In this document: positions 8,967 to 17,064 of the stretch, in pieces
Numbering within the stretch: position 1 is the first letter of the stretch
How the letters are laid out: every line of letters begins with the position of its first letter
Origin: Pseudomonadota bacterium
GTDB lineage: Bacteria > Pseudomonadota > Gammaproteobacteria > Burkholderiales > Burkholderiaceae_C
Assembly: GCA_018241225.1 (NCBI GenBank)
Contig: JAFEEG010000015.1
Span: 36,534 to 100,533 of the forward strand
Length of the DNA stretch: 64,000 nt
Direction: 5' to 3'
The notes under the pieces: model-generated
What the model was told of the DNA's origin: nothing
Seen by the model: only the letters and a program-made list of their open reading frames with translations
The model's database searches: none
Program-made: the position numbers and the translations under genes

Positions 8967-9014
8967 TTGCCTAAAGGCAAGTGCCAAGCGTCCGTGGCAT
9001 TGGCCTAAAGGCCA
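8967..9014. promoter_or_regulatory. pair of related short dyads upstream of the peroxidase sub-operon
   Basis: TTGCCTAAAGGCAA (8967-8980) and TGGCCTAAAGGCCA (9001-9014) are near-identical palindromes with the same CCTAAAGG core; their centres are 34 bp apart. The second contains the stop codon of the GMC gene. They lie 85-130 bp upstream of the ATG at 8882. Two spaced copies of one palindrome suggest a dimeric regulator; a weak attenuator hairpin is the alternative. Confidence 0.4.
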
Positions 9015-10894
9015 CCCGGGCGCGTGTCGCTCACCGATGTGGGGGTGCCGTGCGCGGCGGCCAGCACCATGTCTGCCGCCTTCTCGGCCAGCATGAAGAT
9101 GGCCGCGGCCACGAAGAAGCCGGGTATGCGCGGAAAGGCAGAGGCATCCACCACGCGCAGGCGCGACACGCCGTGCACCAGCAACGTGCTGTCGAGCACA
9201 CCGCCCTGGGCCTTCGCACCGATGGGACACGTGCAACTGGCATGGTGGCCCCAGGCGGTGTCGCGCACGAACTGCGCAAGCGCCTCGTCGCTCTGTACCT
9301 GCGAGCCGGGCTGCAGCTCCTGCGCGATCGAGCCGCGTTCGATCAGCGGCGCCGTGAGTTCGCGAAGCGCGCGAATGGCCTCCACCATGGCGCGCATGTC
9401 CTGCTCGGCGCCCTCGCTGCCCTCCTCGAACTGGGCGAAATCGATGAGCGGCGGATCGAGCGGGTCGGCCGAACGCAGGCGCACGCTGCCCGCGCGATTG
9501 CGGGTGCGGCCCTTGAGCACCGCCCAGCTGAGGTGATCGTCATGTCCGCTGATGAGCTTGGAAAAGCCCGGAAAGTAGCCCTCGAAGCGGGCCAGCAGCG
9601 CCATGCAGAACAGGTCGGGCTCGGGCGTGGCGGCGACCGACGAGCGGCTGACGACGCCCACCGCCGCGCCATTGGAGCCGTACATGCCATCGCCCGTGGC
9701 GCGCCATTGCTGCCAGAGGGCATCGCCGCGCTCCCAACGTGCGCCTTCGAGCACTTCCCACGGGCGGGTCATGCGGTGGGTCAGCGTCACCTCGTAGCGG
9801 TCCTGCAGGTTGCGGCCCACGCCGGGCAGGTCGACCTGCACCGCGATGCCATGCGAGCGCAGCTCGCGCGCCGGGCCGATGCCCGAGAGCATCAGCAGTT
9901 TCGGCGTGTTGAAGGCGCCTGCGCACAAGATCACCTCCTGCTGCGCATGCACCTCATGGCGCGTTGCGGCCTGGGCGCTGGGAGAGCGATGGGCGCGGTA
10001 CAAGCGCGCGCCCTTCAGGAACTCCACTCCACTGGCACCACCCTGCGCATCGAACAGCACGCGCGTGACCAACGCGTCCATCTCGATGTGCAGGTTCTGC
10101 GGAAAGCGCCGCGCCACGTCCAGCAGGCGCTCGCGAACGGCGCTGCGCCGATGGCCGTGCGTGGACAGCGGCGTGTAGCAGATGCCCTCGAAGCTGCCGC
10201 CGCCCCGGCGCCGTGAATTCGGGTCGCCCAGGCCGTTGCGCAGCCACCGCCAGGCGCTGAGCAGTGGCGTGGGCAGCTTGCGGGTAAAGCTGCCCGCGGT
10301 GCCCAGCACCAGCCGCATCAGCCCATCGTCGTGGATGACCGACAAGGGCATGGACTTTTCCGTGCGCAGCCAGCCTTTCCAGCCGTGCCCGGTCGGGTCC
10401 AGCCCGAGGTGATGCAGCAAGCGCCACACCGGCCGGTGCCCGCAGTTCTCGATGCGCTGCGCATAGCGCCGCATGTGCTCGGCCCGCCAGGACACATCGC
10501 CGGTCATGCGCGCGATCTCGTTCCAGTCGGCGTCGTGCGGGGGCATGAAGATCATGGCGTTGTGCACCGTGCAGCCGCCCAGCGCCGCGGCGCGCGGGTA
10601 GAGCACGCCGCCGCGCTCGGGCAGGTACTTCGGGTCGCGCGCCTGCTGCGCCTCGTCGCTGTAGTGGCGCGCATAGAAATCCCAGGCCAGCGCGGGGTTC
10701 TCGCAGGCAAAGGCATGAAAGGCCGGCACCTCGTAGTCGTCGGGCATGCGCTGCGCCGTCTGCGGGTCGCCGCCCGCTTCGATGAGGAACACCCGCATGC
10801 CCTCCTCCGCCAGCCTGGCAGCCAGCACGCCGCCACCGGCGCCCGAGCCCACGATCACGTAGTCCCAGTCCAGCGCCGTTTCGACCACTGCCAT
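9005..10894 (-). CDS. GMC family FAD-dependent oxidoreductase
   Basis: 629 residues. An FAD-binding Rossmann motif (VGSGAGGG, 15-22) opens the protein and GMC signature regions follow (AAALGGCTVHNAMIF; CAGAFNTPKLLMLSGIGP). The C-terminal domain has a His pair at 550-551 (GHHASCTCPIG). At the place where GMC oxidases usually carry Gly-Asn or Gly-His the sequence reads PGFFVAAAIF (592 onward), a variant I associate with uncharacterised bacterial members. No signal peptide. It starts 16 bp after the cytochrome gene and is co-transcribed with it. It probably oxidises an alcohol or sterol-like substrate, passing electrons either to O2 or to the adjacent di-heme lipoprotein. Confidence 0.92.
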   Translation of the reverse strand: MAVVETALDWDYVIVGSGAGGGVLAARLAEEGMRVFLIEAGGDPQTAQRMPDDYEVPAFHAFACENPALAWDFYARHYSDEAQQARDPKYLPERGGVLYPRAAALGGCTVHNAMIFMPPHDADWNEIARMTGDVSWRAEHMRRYAQRIENCGHRPVWRLLHHLGLDPTGHGWKGWLRTEKSMPLSVIHDDGLMRLVLGTAGSFTRKLPTPLLSAWRWLRNGLGDPNSRRRGGGSFEGICYTPLSTHGHRRSAVRERLLDVARRFPQNLHIEMDALVTRVLFDAQGGASGVEFLKGARLYRAHRSPSAQAATRHEVHAQQEVILCAGAFNTPKLLMLSGIGPARELRSHGIAVQVDLPGVGRNLQDRYEVTLTHRMTRPWEVLEGARWERGDALWQQWRATGDGMYGSNGAAVGVVSRSSVAATPEPDLFCMALLARFEGYFPGFSKLISGHDDHLSWAVLKGRTRNRAGSVRLRSADPLDPPLIDFAQFEEGSEGAEQDMRAMVEAIRALRELTAPLIERGSIAQELQPGSQVQSDEALAQFVRDTAWGHHASCTCPIGAKAQGGVLDSTLLVHGVSRLRVVDASAFPRIPGFFVAAAIFMLAEKAADMVLAAAHGTPTSVSDTRPGGL

Positions 10895-10910
10895 GAGTAG
10901 CGGCCGCTTT

Positions 10911-13454
10911 CTAGAAGGTCTTGAGGAAGGCGATCAGCGCGCGCTTGTCCGCGTCGCTCAGCTCTGGCTCCTTGCCAAAGGACTTCTCGTCCGCCGACAG
11001 TCCGTCCTGCCGGTTGAATTCCGCCGTGCCGAAGTAGTGGCCCCGGTTGACCACCAGGTCGGGGCATTTGCTGAGCGCGAGCATGGGCTCGCGCAGGTCG
11101 GTGAAATGCTGGCGAAGCTGGGCATCGGTGGCGTCCTTGGGCGCACTCAGCAGGTTGGCCTTGAGCCGAAGGGCCAGGGCACCCAGGCGGGCCGCGTGCT
11201 CCGCCTTCTCGGTCAGGCCACCCTCCTCGGCGCGCAACTTGAGGTTGGACAGGATGCCGATGGGCACGCCCTTGGGAATGGGCCCGAGCACCACGTCGCC
11301 GTCTTCGGTGAACAGCTGCGGCAGCCAGCGGTGCAGCCGGCCCTGCAGCGGCTGCAGCCCCTCGGGCACGAAGCCCACCGGAATGACCACTTCGCTGCGC
11401 TCGGTGGTGCGGTCGATGGTGCCGTTGACCTGGGCGCCCAGCTCGGAATCGCGCTCGCGCTTCTCGGGCCACAGCATCTGCTCGATGGAGGCATCGAAGA
11501 CCTTCATGCGCGCATCGACCGAAGGGCTGATGTCGAAGGGCCCCACCGTGTTGTTGAGCAGGAAAGGCGCGGTGGACCACAGGCTGATGAGCGACGGCAC
11601 CCGCGTGTAGCCCCGCCCGCCCGCCGGCATGGCGTAGGCGAAGGACTGGCCGGTGAACGGGTCGGACAGCGTGACCGTGCCCACCGAAGGCAGCGACTTG
11701 TAAGTGCTGGACGAGAAGTTGTCCCAGATATTGCCGCTCAGGGCATTGGTGGCCAGCGGGCTGCAGACGTTGGTGCGCAAGAGCGTCGACGGAATGCGCA
11801 CGTCGGTCGACAGGTAGTTGTTCTCCAGGAAGTCCGGCGCGGCGACGATGGCTCGCATCTGGCCCTTGTAGTCGTCGGTCTGGGTCCAGGCCCAGTACTT
11901 CTTGAAGCAGTCCAGGTAACCCGGGCCCGAGCAGGTCGGCGCGGTGACTTCGACCGGCGGCTTGGGCGCCTTGCTCGAATGGCAGCGCGCGCAGGTGTCG
12001 GCAAACACCTGCTTGCCCTTGTCCATCGTGGCCGCATCGGCCTGCAGGTAGCGCGCGCCGCCCGGTGCGTCCTTGAGGTGGTCGGGGCGCGCGGCCTTCA
12101 GGAAGAACAGCGCCGTGGCTGGCGTGCCCGCCTCGGTGGCCTGCCAGTAGCTGGAGTTCTTCTGCGCGTCGGCGATCTTGATGGGCGTGATGGTCTTGCC
12201 GCCCACCACCGCGTTGAAGTGCAGCAGCCACTCCTCGCTGAACAGGCCGATGTTGAGGTACACGCGGTTGAGCGCCCCCAGCAGGCCCACCGAATCGGCG
12301 CCGTCCTTGAGCACGTGGGGCGTACGCACGGTCTGGTCCTTGGGGTCGTAGAAGTCCAGCAACGGCCCGCTGTTGGTGAAGTCCTGGAACTGCTTGTTGT
12401 CACGCTCGCCGCCGGTGAGCTTTTCGTGGCCTACGCGCGTGGCCATTTCCATGCGCTGCGGAAACTCGTACACCGCGTTCATGGTGCGCGGGTTGTTGAT
12501 CGAATCGGTGGACACCAGCGAGGTGTCCATGGAGCCGGGCCGGAAGGTATGGGCCAGCTGGTACATAAAGTTGCGCCGGCCCTCGGGCTTGTTGGCGTTG
12601 AAGATGAACAGGCGGTCCACCCACATGTACTGCGCGCCCACCGAGGAGCTGAGGTTCTCGAACTTGGGGTTCTCGGGGTCTGCCGGCGGCTTGACCGGGC
12701 TGGGGCCCAGGTGGCAGAAGCCGCAGCTCATGCCCACGCGGTAGGGCCGCACCAGGTCCTTGCGGTTGTAGTAGGTCGGGTCGGTGTAGTAGCGCTCGGC
12801 GTCCCACTCCTTGGCGGCCTTCTCGTCGAAGTCCGGGTTGGGAAACAGGCGCAGGCCCGCAATGCCCGTGCCGTATCCGTAATAGGAGCCCACGGGCTGC
12901 GTGGTGCCGTCGCCCAGCGCCTTGCCGCGCGCGCCGATCTTCACGCCGGGGTATTTCTGCTCGTTCTCGAAGGGGTCGGCCGCGCAGTCCTTGTTGCGCA
13001 CGTCCAGCCACAGGCCGCGCCGATCCTTCGAGGGCCCCGTGGCCTTGTCGAAGCATGGCTCGTTGACCAGGCCGAAGTAGTTCCAGCGATTGGTGCGCGA
13101 GTAGCCCAGGCTGGGGTGCGAGCTCACGATCTTGAGCAGGTCGAAGGCACCGAAGGTGTAGTCGGTCATCTTCGTCCAGAAGCGGTCGTTGCCGCCGCTC
13201 CAGACCAGCCACATGTTCCGTCCGCGAACCTCGTCTGGCGTGAGGGCGATGCCGCCGTCCATGTCCTTGAAGTAGTCCTCGTCGGCCTGGGGAAACGATG
13301 CCCCGCTGCGCCCCGCCAGGCGTGCTTCGTCGAGCACCTGGCCTGGCTGGGGCTCATCCTTGCCGGAGCAGCCCGCCAGGACGGCGCCAAGCAGCAGCGC
13401 CATCGAACAGGCCAACGGCGCCAGACGGGCTGGCGCGCTCGTGCGACAAGTCAT
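10911..13454 (-). CDS. di-heme cytochrome c lipoprotein, large (847 residues)
   Basis: The start at 13454 is chosen because GAGGAGAGGAG precedes it and because it gives a clean lipoprotein signal: hydrophobic segment then LAGC with Cys29. Two CXXCH heme sites are visible, CGFCH at 244-248 and CARCH at 488-492, in a long Trp/Tyr/Asp-rich sequence. The protein should be a lipid-anchored periplasmic or outer-membrane electron carrier. It is far larger than di-heme cytochrome c peroxidases (about 330 residues), though the second half resembles that superfamily. First gene of the minus-strand redox cluster and divergent from the PhnD-type importer. Probable electron acceptor for the GMC flavoprotein. 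Confidence 0.88.
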   Translation of the reverse strand: MTCRTSAPARLAPLACSMALLLGAVLAGCSGKDEPQPGQVLDEARLAGRSGASFPQADEDYFKDMDGGIALTPDEVRGRNMWLVWSGGNDRFWTKMTDYTFGAFDLLKIVSSHPSLGYSRTNRWNYFGLVNEPCFDKATGPSKDRRGLWLDVRNKDCAADPFENEQKYPGVKIGARGKALGDGTTQPVGSYYGYGTGIAGLRLFPNPDFDEKAAKEWDAERYYTDPTYYNRKDLVRPYRVGMSCGFCHLGPSPVKPPADPENPKFENLSSSVGAQYMWVDRLFIFNANKPEGRRNFMYQLAHTFRPGSMDTSLVSTDSINNPRTMNAVYEFPQRMEMATRVGHEKLTGGERDNKQFQDFTNSGPLLDFYDPKDQTVRTPHVLKDGADSVGLLGALNRVYLNIGLFSEEWLLHFNAVVGGKTITPIKIADAQKNSSYWQATEAGTPATALFFLKAARPDHLKDAPGGARYLQADAATMDKGKQVFADTCARCHSSKAPKPPVEVTAPTCSGPGYLDCFKKYWAWTQTDDYKGQMRAIVAAPDFLENNYLSTDVRIPSTLLRTNVCSPLATNALSGNIWDNFSSSTYKSLPSVGTVTLSDPFTGQSFAYAMPAGGRGYTRVPSLISLWSTAPFLLNNTVGPFDISPSVDARMKVFDASIEQMLWPEKRERDSELGAQVNGTIDRTTERSEVVIPVGFVPEGLQPLQGRLHRWLPQLFTEDGDVVLGPIPKGVPIGILSNLKLRAEEGGLTEKAEHAARLGALALRLKANLLSAPKDATDAQLRQHFTDLREPMLALSKCPDLVVNRGHYFGTAEFNRQDGLSADEKSFGKEPELSDADKRALIAFLKTF

Positions 13455-13633
13455 TGCCACTCCTCTCCTCGGCCGCCAGGCGGCGGCATCCAGAAATGCC
13501 GGCGAAGTTTGGGCGCGCGCCTGGGGCTTGGCTATCGGCCATGCGCGGTAACGCAAAGGTGGTAGCGGTTCCAGGCGCGCGCGCGGCAAGCCGCCGCAAG
13601 GTGCGAAGTCGGCCACTTCCGTAAACTCGGGCG

Positions 13634-14515
13634 ATGACCATCGCACGCAGGCCCCTCCTCCAAGCGCTCGCCGCCCTGTCGGCAGCCCCTCTACTACTCG
13701 CCGCGCCGCTGGCCGCGCATGCCCAGGGCGGCGTGCTGCGCGTCTCGGCCATTCCGGACGAGGCGCCCACCGAGCTGCAGCGCAAGTTCAAGCCGCTGGG
13801 CGACTACCTGAGCAAGGAAACCGGCATGACCGTGCAGTTCACGCCCGTGACCGACTACGCCGCCGTGGTCGAAGGCCTGGCCACCGACAAGATCGACATG
13901 GCCTGGCTGGGCGGCTTCACCTTCGTGCAGGCGCGCATCCGCACCGGCGGCAAGGCCGTGCCGATCGTGCAGCGCGCCGAGGACGAGGTGTTCACCAGCA
14001 AGTTCATCGTGCCCAAGGACAGCACCGCCACCAAGCTGGCTGACCTCAAGGGCCGCACCTTCGCCTTCGGGGCGCCCTCGTCCACCTCGGGCAGCCTGAT
14101 GCCGCGCTACTTCCTGATGCAGGCCGGCATCGATCCGGAAAAGGACTTCAAGACCGTGGCCTATTCCGGCGCGCACGATGCCACCGTGGCCTTCGTGGCG
14201 GCCGGCCGCGCCGAGGCGGGCGTGCTCAACGCCTCGGTCTGGGACAAGCTGGTGGAAGCCAAGAACCCCAACGCGGAAAAGGTGCGCGTGCTGGCCACCA
14301 CGGCCACCTACTACGACTACAACTGGACGGTGCGCCCCGGCCTGGACCCGGCCGTGACGAAGAAGCTCACCGACGCCTTCCTCAAGCTCAGCGACAAGAC
14401 GCCCGAGGGCAAGGAGATCCTGGGCCTGCAGCGCGCCTCGAAGTTCATCCCGACCAAGTCGTCGAACTACGACGGCATCGAGGCGGCCGCCAAGTCGGCC
14501 GGCCTCATCAAGTGA
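13634..14515 (+). CDS. PhnD-family phosphonate/oxyanion ABC transporter substrate-binding protein
   Basis: 293 residues with a Sec signal cleaved about residue 30 (AHA|QG). Mature features are RVSAIPDEAPTELQRKFKPL, VTDYAAVVEGL, MAWLGGFTFVQAR and DLKGRTFAFGAPSSTSG, placing it in the PhnD/phosphonate-binding superfamily. The IPDEAPTEL opening matches a branch that is sometimes annotated as a putative selenate binder rather than true PhnD; no C-P lyase gene is nearby. It leads a four-gene operon with an ATPase and two permeases. Substrate: phosphonate, phosphite or another oxyanion. Confidence 0.9.
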   Translation: MTIARRPLLQALAALSAAPLLLAAPLAAHAQGGVLRVSAIPDEAPTELQRKFKPLGDYLSKETGMTVQFTPVTDYAAVVEGLATDKIDMAWLGGFTFVQARIRTGGKAVPIVQRAEDEVFTSKFIVPKDSTATKLADLKGRTFAFGAPSSTSGSLMPRYFLMQAGIDPEKDFKTVAYSGAHDATVAFVAAGRAEAGVLNASVWDKLVEAKNPNAEKVRVLATTATYYDYNWTVRPGLDPAVTKKLTDAFLKLSDKTPEGKEILGLQRASKFIPTKSSNYDGIEAAAKSAGLIK

Positions 14516-14531
14516 AGACAAGGAACGCGAC

Positions 14532-15353
14532 GTGACCCTGGCCCTGCATGGCGTGGGCTTCGTCCATGCCAATGGCCATCGGGCGCTGCACCCCTTGCAG
14601 CTGGACGTGGCGCGTGGCGAGCGCGTGGCGGTCATCGGGCCTTCGGGCGCGGGCAAGACCAGCCTGCTGCGCATCGCATGCGCCTCGCAGCGGGTAAGCG
14701 AAGGCCGTATCGAGATCCTGGGCGTGCAGCCGTGGGAGCTGGACGCGCGCCGGCTGAAGGCACTGCGTGCCCGCATCGGCGTGGTGCACCAGGCGCCGCC
14801 CATTCCGCCGCGGCTGCGCGTGGTCACCGCCGTGCTGGCTGGCCGGCTGGGCCGCTGGAGCACGCGCCGCGCCCTGGCCTCGCTGCTGCGGCCGGCGGAT
14901 GCGGCCGGTGCCCATGCGGCGCTGTCCCGGCTGGACATGGCCGATCGGCTGTACGAGCGCTGCGACCGCCTCTCGGGCGGCCAGCTGCAGCGCGTTGGCA
15001 TTGCCCGCGTGCTCTACCAGGCGCCGGAGCTGATCCTGGCCGACGAGCCGGTGTCCGCACTCGATCCGGCCCTGGCCGATGCCGCGCTGCGCGAACTGGT
15101 GGCACAAAGCGAGCAGACCGGTGCCACGCTGGTGGCCTCGCTGCACGCAGTGGACTTGGCGCTGCGCCGCTTCGACCGCATCGTCGGCCTGCGCGAAGGC
15201 AGGCTGGTGTTCGACAAGCCCTGCGCCGAGGTGACGCCGGCCATGCTGGGCGACCTGTACGCCACCGAAGGCGCCGTGCTGCCCACGCAATCGCAGGACG
15301 CCGACCGGGCGCTGGCTGGCGCCGTACTGGTGCCGGCCGAGATCTGCCGTTGA
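14532..15353 (+). CDS. PhnC-type ABC transporter ATP-binding protein
   Basis: 273 residues, GTG start preceded by AAGGA with 7-base spacing. Walker A GPSGAGKTS (36-44), signature LSGGQLQRVGIARVL and Walker B LILADEPVSALDP are intact. Sixteen bases separate it from the binding-protein stop, and one base separates its stop from the next GTG. It powers uptake of the ligand bound by the PhnD-like protein. Confidence 0.92.
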   Translation: MTLALHGVGFVHANGHRALHPLQLDVARGERVAVIGPSGAGKTSLLRIACASQRVSEGRIEILGVQPWELDARRLKALRARIGVVHQAPPIPPRLRVVTAVLAGRLGRWSTRRALASLLRPADAAGAHAALSRLDMADRLYERCDRLSGGQLQRVGIARVLYQAPELILADEPVSALDPALADAALRELVAQSEQTGATLVASLHAVDLALRRFDRIVGLREGRLVFDKPCAEVTPAMLGDLYATEGAVLPTQSQDADRALAGAVLVPAEICR

Positions 15354-15354
15354 G

Positions 15355-16209
15355 GTGGCCGTGAACCACGCCCTGTCTTCTTCGCCCGCAGGCCCCGTGC
15401 CGCGCGACCCGCTTGCACGGCGACGCCTGACGGCCCTGGTGCTGGCACTTGCCGTGCTCTGGCCCGTCTTGCAACTGGCGCAGTTCAAGCCCTGGGCGCT
15501 GTTCGACGCGGGCAGCCTGCGGGTCATGGGCAGCTTCCTGGCCGGCTTCGTGCCGCCATCGGTCGATCCCGCGTTCCTCGGCCTGCTGGCCAGGGCCACC
15601 GTCGAAACCCTGGCCATGGCCACCGCTGGCATCGCGCTGGCCTTCGTCATTGCACTGCCGCTGGCCTTTGCCATGACGCACTCGCTGTCGGTCTCGCGCA
15701 TTGGCCCCGGACCGGGCCGCTGGCACGGCGAGCTGATGCGCACCGGCGTGCGCGGGCTGCTCACGCTGCTGCGCGCCATTCCGGAACTGGTCTGGGCACT
15801 GATGCTGGTGCGCGCCTTCGGCCTCGGCCCGGCGGCCGGGGTGCTGGCCCTGGCAGTGACCTATGGCGGCATGCTGGGCAAGGTCTACGCGGAAATCCTG
15901 GAGGCGGGCGACACCCGTCCTGCCCGCGCACTGCTGGAAGCCGGCAGCGGCCGGGTCGCAGCCCTGTGCTATGGGCTGCTGCCCGGCGCCGCGCAGGAGC
16001 TGGCCTCGTACACCGTCTACCGCTGGGAATGCGCTGTTCGCGCCTCGGTGGTGATGGGCTTCGTGGGCGCGGGCGGCCTCGGCCAGCTCATGGACCAGTC
16101 GATGAAGATGCTCAACGGTGGCGAGGCCAGCAGCATCCTGATCGTCTTCCTGCTGCTGGTGCTGCTGGCTGATGGCATGAGTGCCGTGCTGCGCAAGGTG
16201 CTGGCATGA
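15355..16209 (+). CDS. PhnE-type ABC transporter permease (first)
   Basis: 284 residues, polytopic. The EAA-like cytoplasmic loop reads EILEAGDTRPARALLEAGSG, and the C-terminal VMGFVGAGGLGQLMDQSM is characteristic of PhnE permeases. It starts GTG at 15355 directly after the ATPase stop; a second in-frame GTG at 15361 is possible. Its end overlaps the next permease by four bases. It forms a heterodimeric channel with the second permease. Confidence 0.9.
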   Translation: MAVNHALSSSPAGPVPRDPLARRRLTALVLALAVLWPVLQLAQFKPWALFDAGSLRVMGSFLAGFVPPSVDPAFLGLLARATVETLAMATAGIALAFVIALPLAFAMTHSLSVSRIGPGPGRWHGELMRTGVRGLLTLLRAIPELVWALMLVRAFGLGPAAGVLALAVTYGGMLGKVYAEILEAGDTRPARALLEAGSGRVAALCYGLLPGAAQELASYTVYRWECAVRASVVMGFVGAGGLGQLMDQSMKMLNGGEASSILIVFLLLVLLADGMSAVLRKVLA

Positions 16210-17015
16210 CGGTATTGAACAGCGCCACGGCCCGGCAGCCACAAGTCTGCGTGCGCTGCCTTGTCACGCTGGGGCTGGTGGTGGCCGCCGTGGTGGCCAG
16301 CTTTGCGTACCTGGCCATCGATTTCGGTGCCCTCTTCTCGCGGACTTCGCTGGTGTCGATGGGCCGCTTCGTGGCTGAGTTCTTTCCGCCCGACCTGTCC
16401 GTCGCCTTCCTGGCCAGAGTCGGCTGGGGCGCTCTGCAGACCCTGGCGGTTTCCGCATTGGGCACGCTGCTGGCGGCCGGCCTGGGCGCCCTGCTCGCCC
16501 TGCCCGCTTCCGGGCGCTTCGGCCGTGTGCCGCAGCGGCTTCTTCGCTTTGTGCTCAACCTGCTTCGCAGCGTGCCCGAGCTGGTCTGGGCCGCGCTGAT
16601 GGTGCTGGCGGCGGGCCTGGGGCCCTTTGCCGGCGTACTGGCCCTGGCGCTGCACACCACCGGCGTGCTGGGCCGTCTGTTCGGCGAAACGCTGGGGAAC
16701 GTGCCGCCGGCCGCCGAGCAGGCGCTGCGCGACGCCGGAAGCGGTGCCGCCACCGCCTTCGCCTACGGCAGCCTGCCCCTGGTGTGGCCACAGTGGCTGG
16801 CCTATGCGCTGTACCGCTGGGAAATGAACATTCGCATGGCCGCGGTGCTGGGCTTTGTCGGCGCCGGCGGGCTGGGGCAGATGCTGTACTTTCACCTGTC
16901 GCTGTTCCAGCAGGCCCAGGCCGCCACCGTGATCGGCGCGATGTTCGTGCTGGTGTTCGCGGTGGACAGCGCGAGTAGCCGCCTTCGCCGGGGCCTGGCA
17001 CCCGCGTACGGATGA
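16206..17015 (+). CDS. PhnE-type ABC transporter permease (second)
   Basis: 269 residues, five to six membrane segments, coupled by ATGA to the first permease. The paired signature AAVLGFVGAGGLGQMLYF and the EAA-like loop LGNVPPAAEQALRDAGSG show it is a paralogue of its upstream neighbour. Two distinct PhnE subunits in one operon are known in several phosphonate/phosphite importers. It ends 49 bp before the convergent end of the surface-protein gene. Confidence 0.9.
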   Translation: MTVLNSATARQPQVCVRCLVTLGLVVAAVVASFAYLAIDFGALFSRTSLVSMGRFVAEFFPPDLSVAFLARVGWGALQTLAVSALGTLLAAGLGALLALPASGRFGRVPQRLLRFVLNLLRSVPELVWAALMVLAAGLGPFAGVLALALHTTGVLGRLFGETLGNVPPAAEQALRDAGSGAATAFAYGSLPLVWPQWLAYALYRWEMNIRMAAVLGFVGAGGLGQMLYFHLSLFQQAQAATVIGAMFVLVFAVDSASSRLRRGLAPAYG

Positions 17016-17064
17016 GTCGCCGCCAGCTCACCCCTTCGGAGGATGGCCGGCAGCGCGTCGCGGA

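Noticed and set aside
14532-15353. ATPase as the missing motor of the surface-protein export system
   Set aside because: It is on the other strand inside a PhnD/E/E operon and has the PhnC sequence type with no membrane domain.
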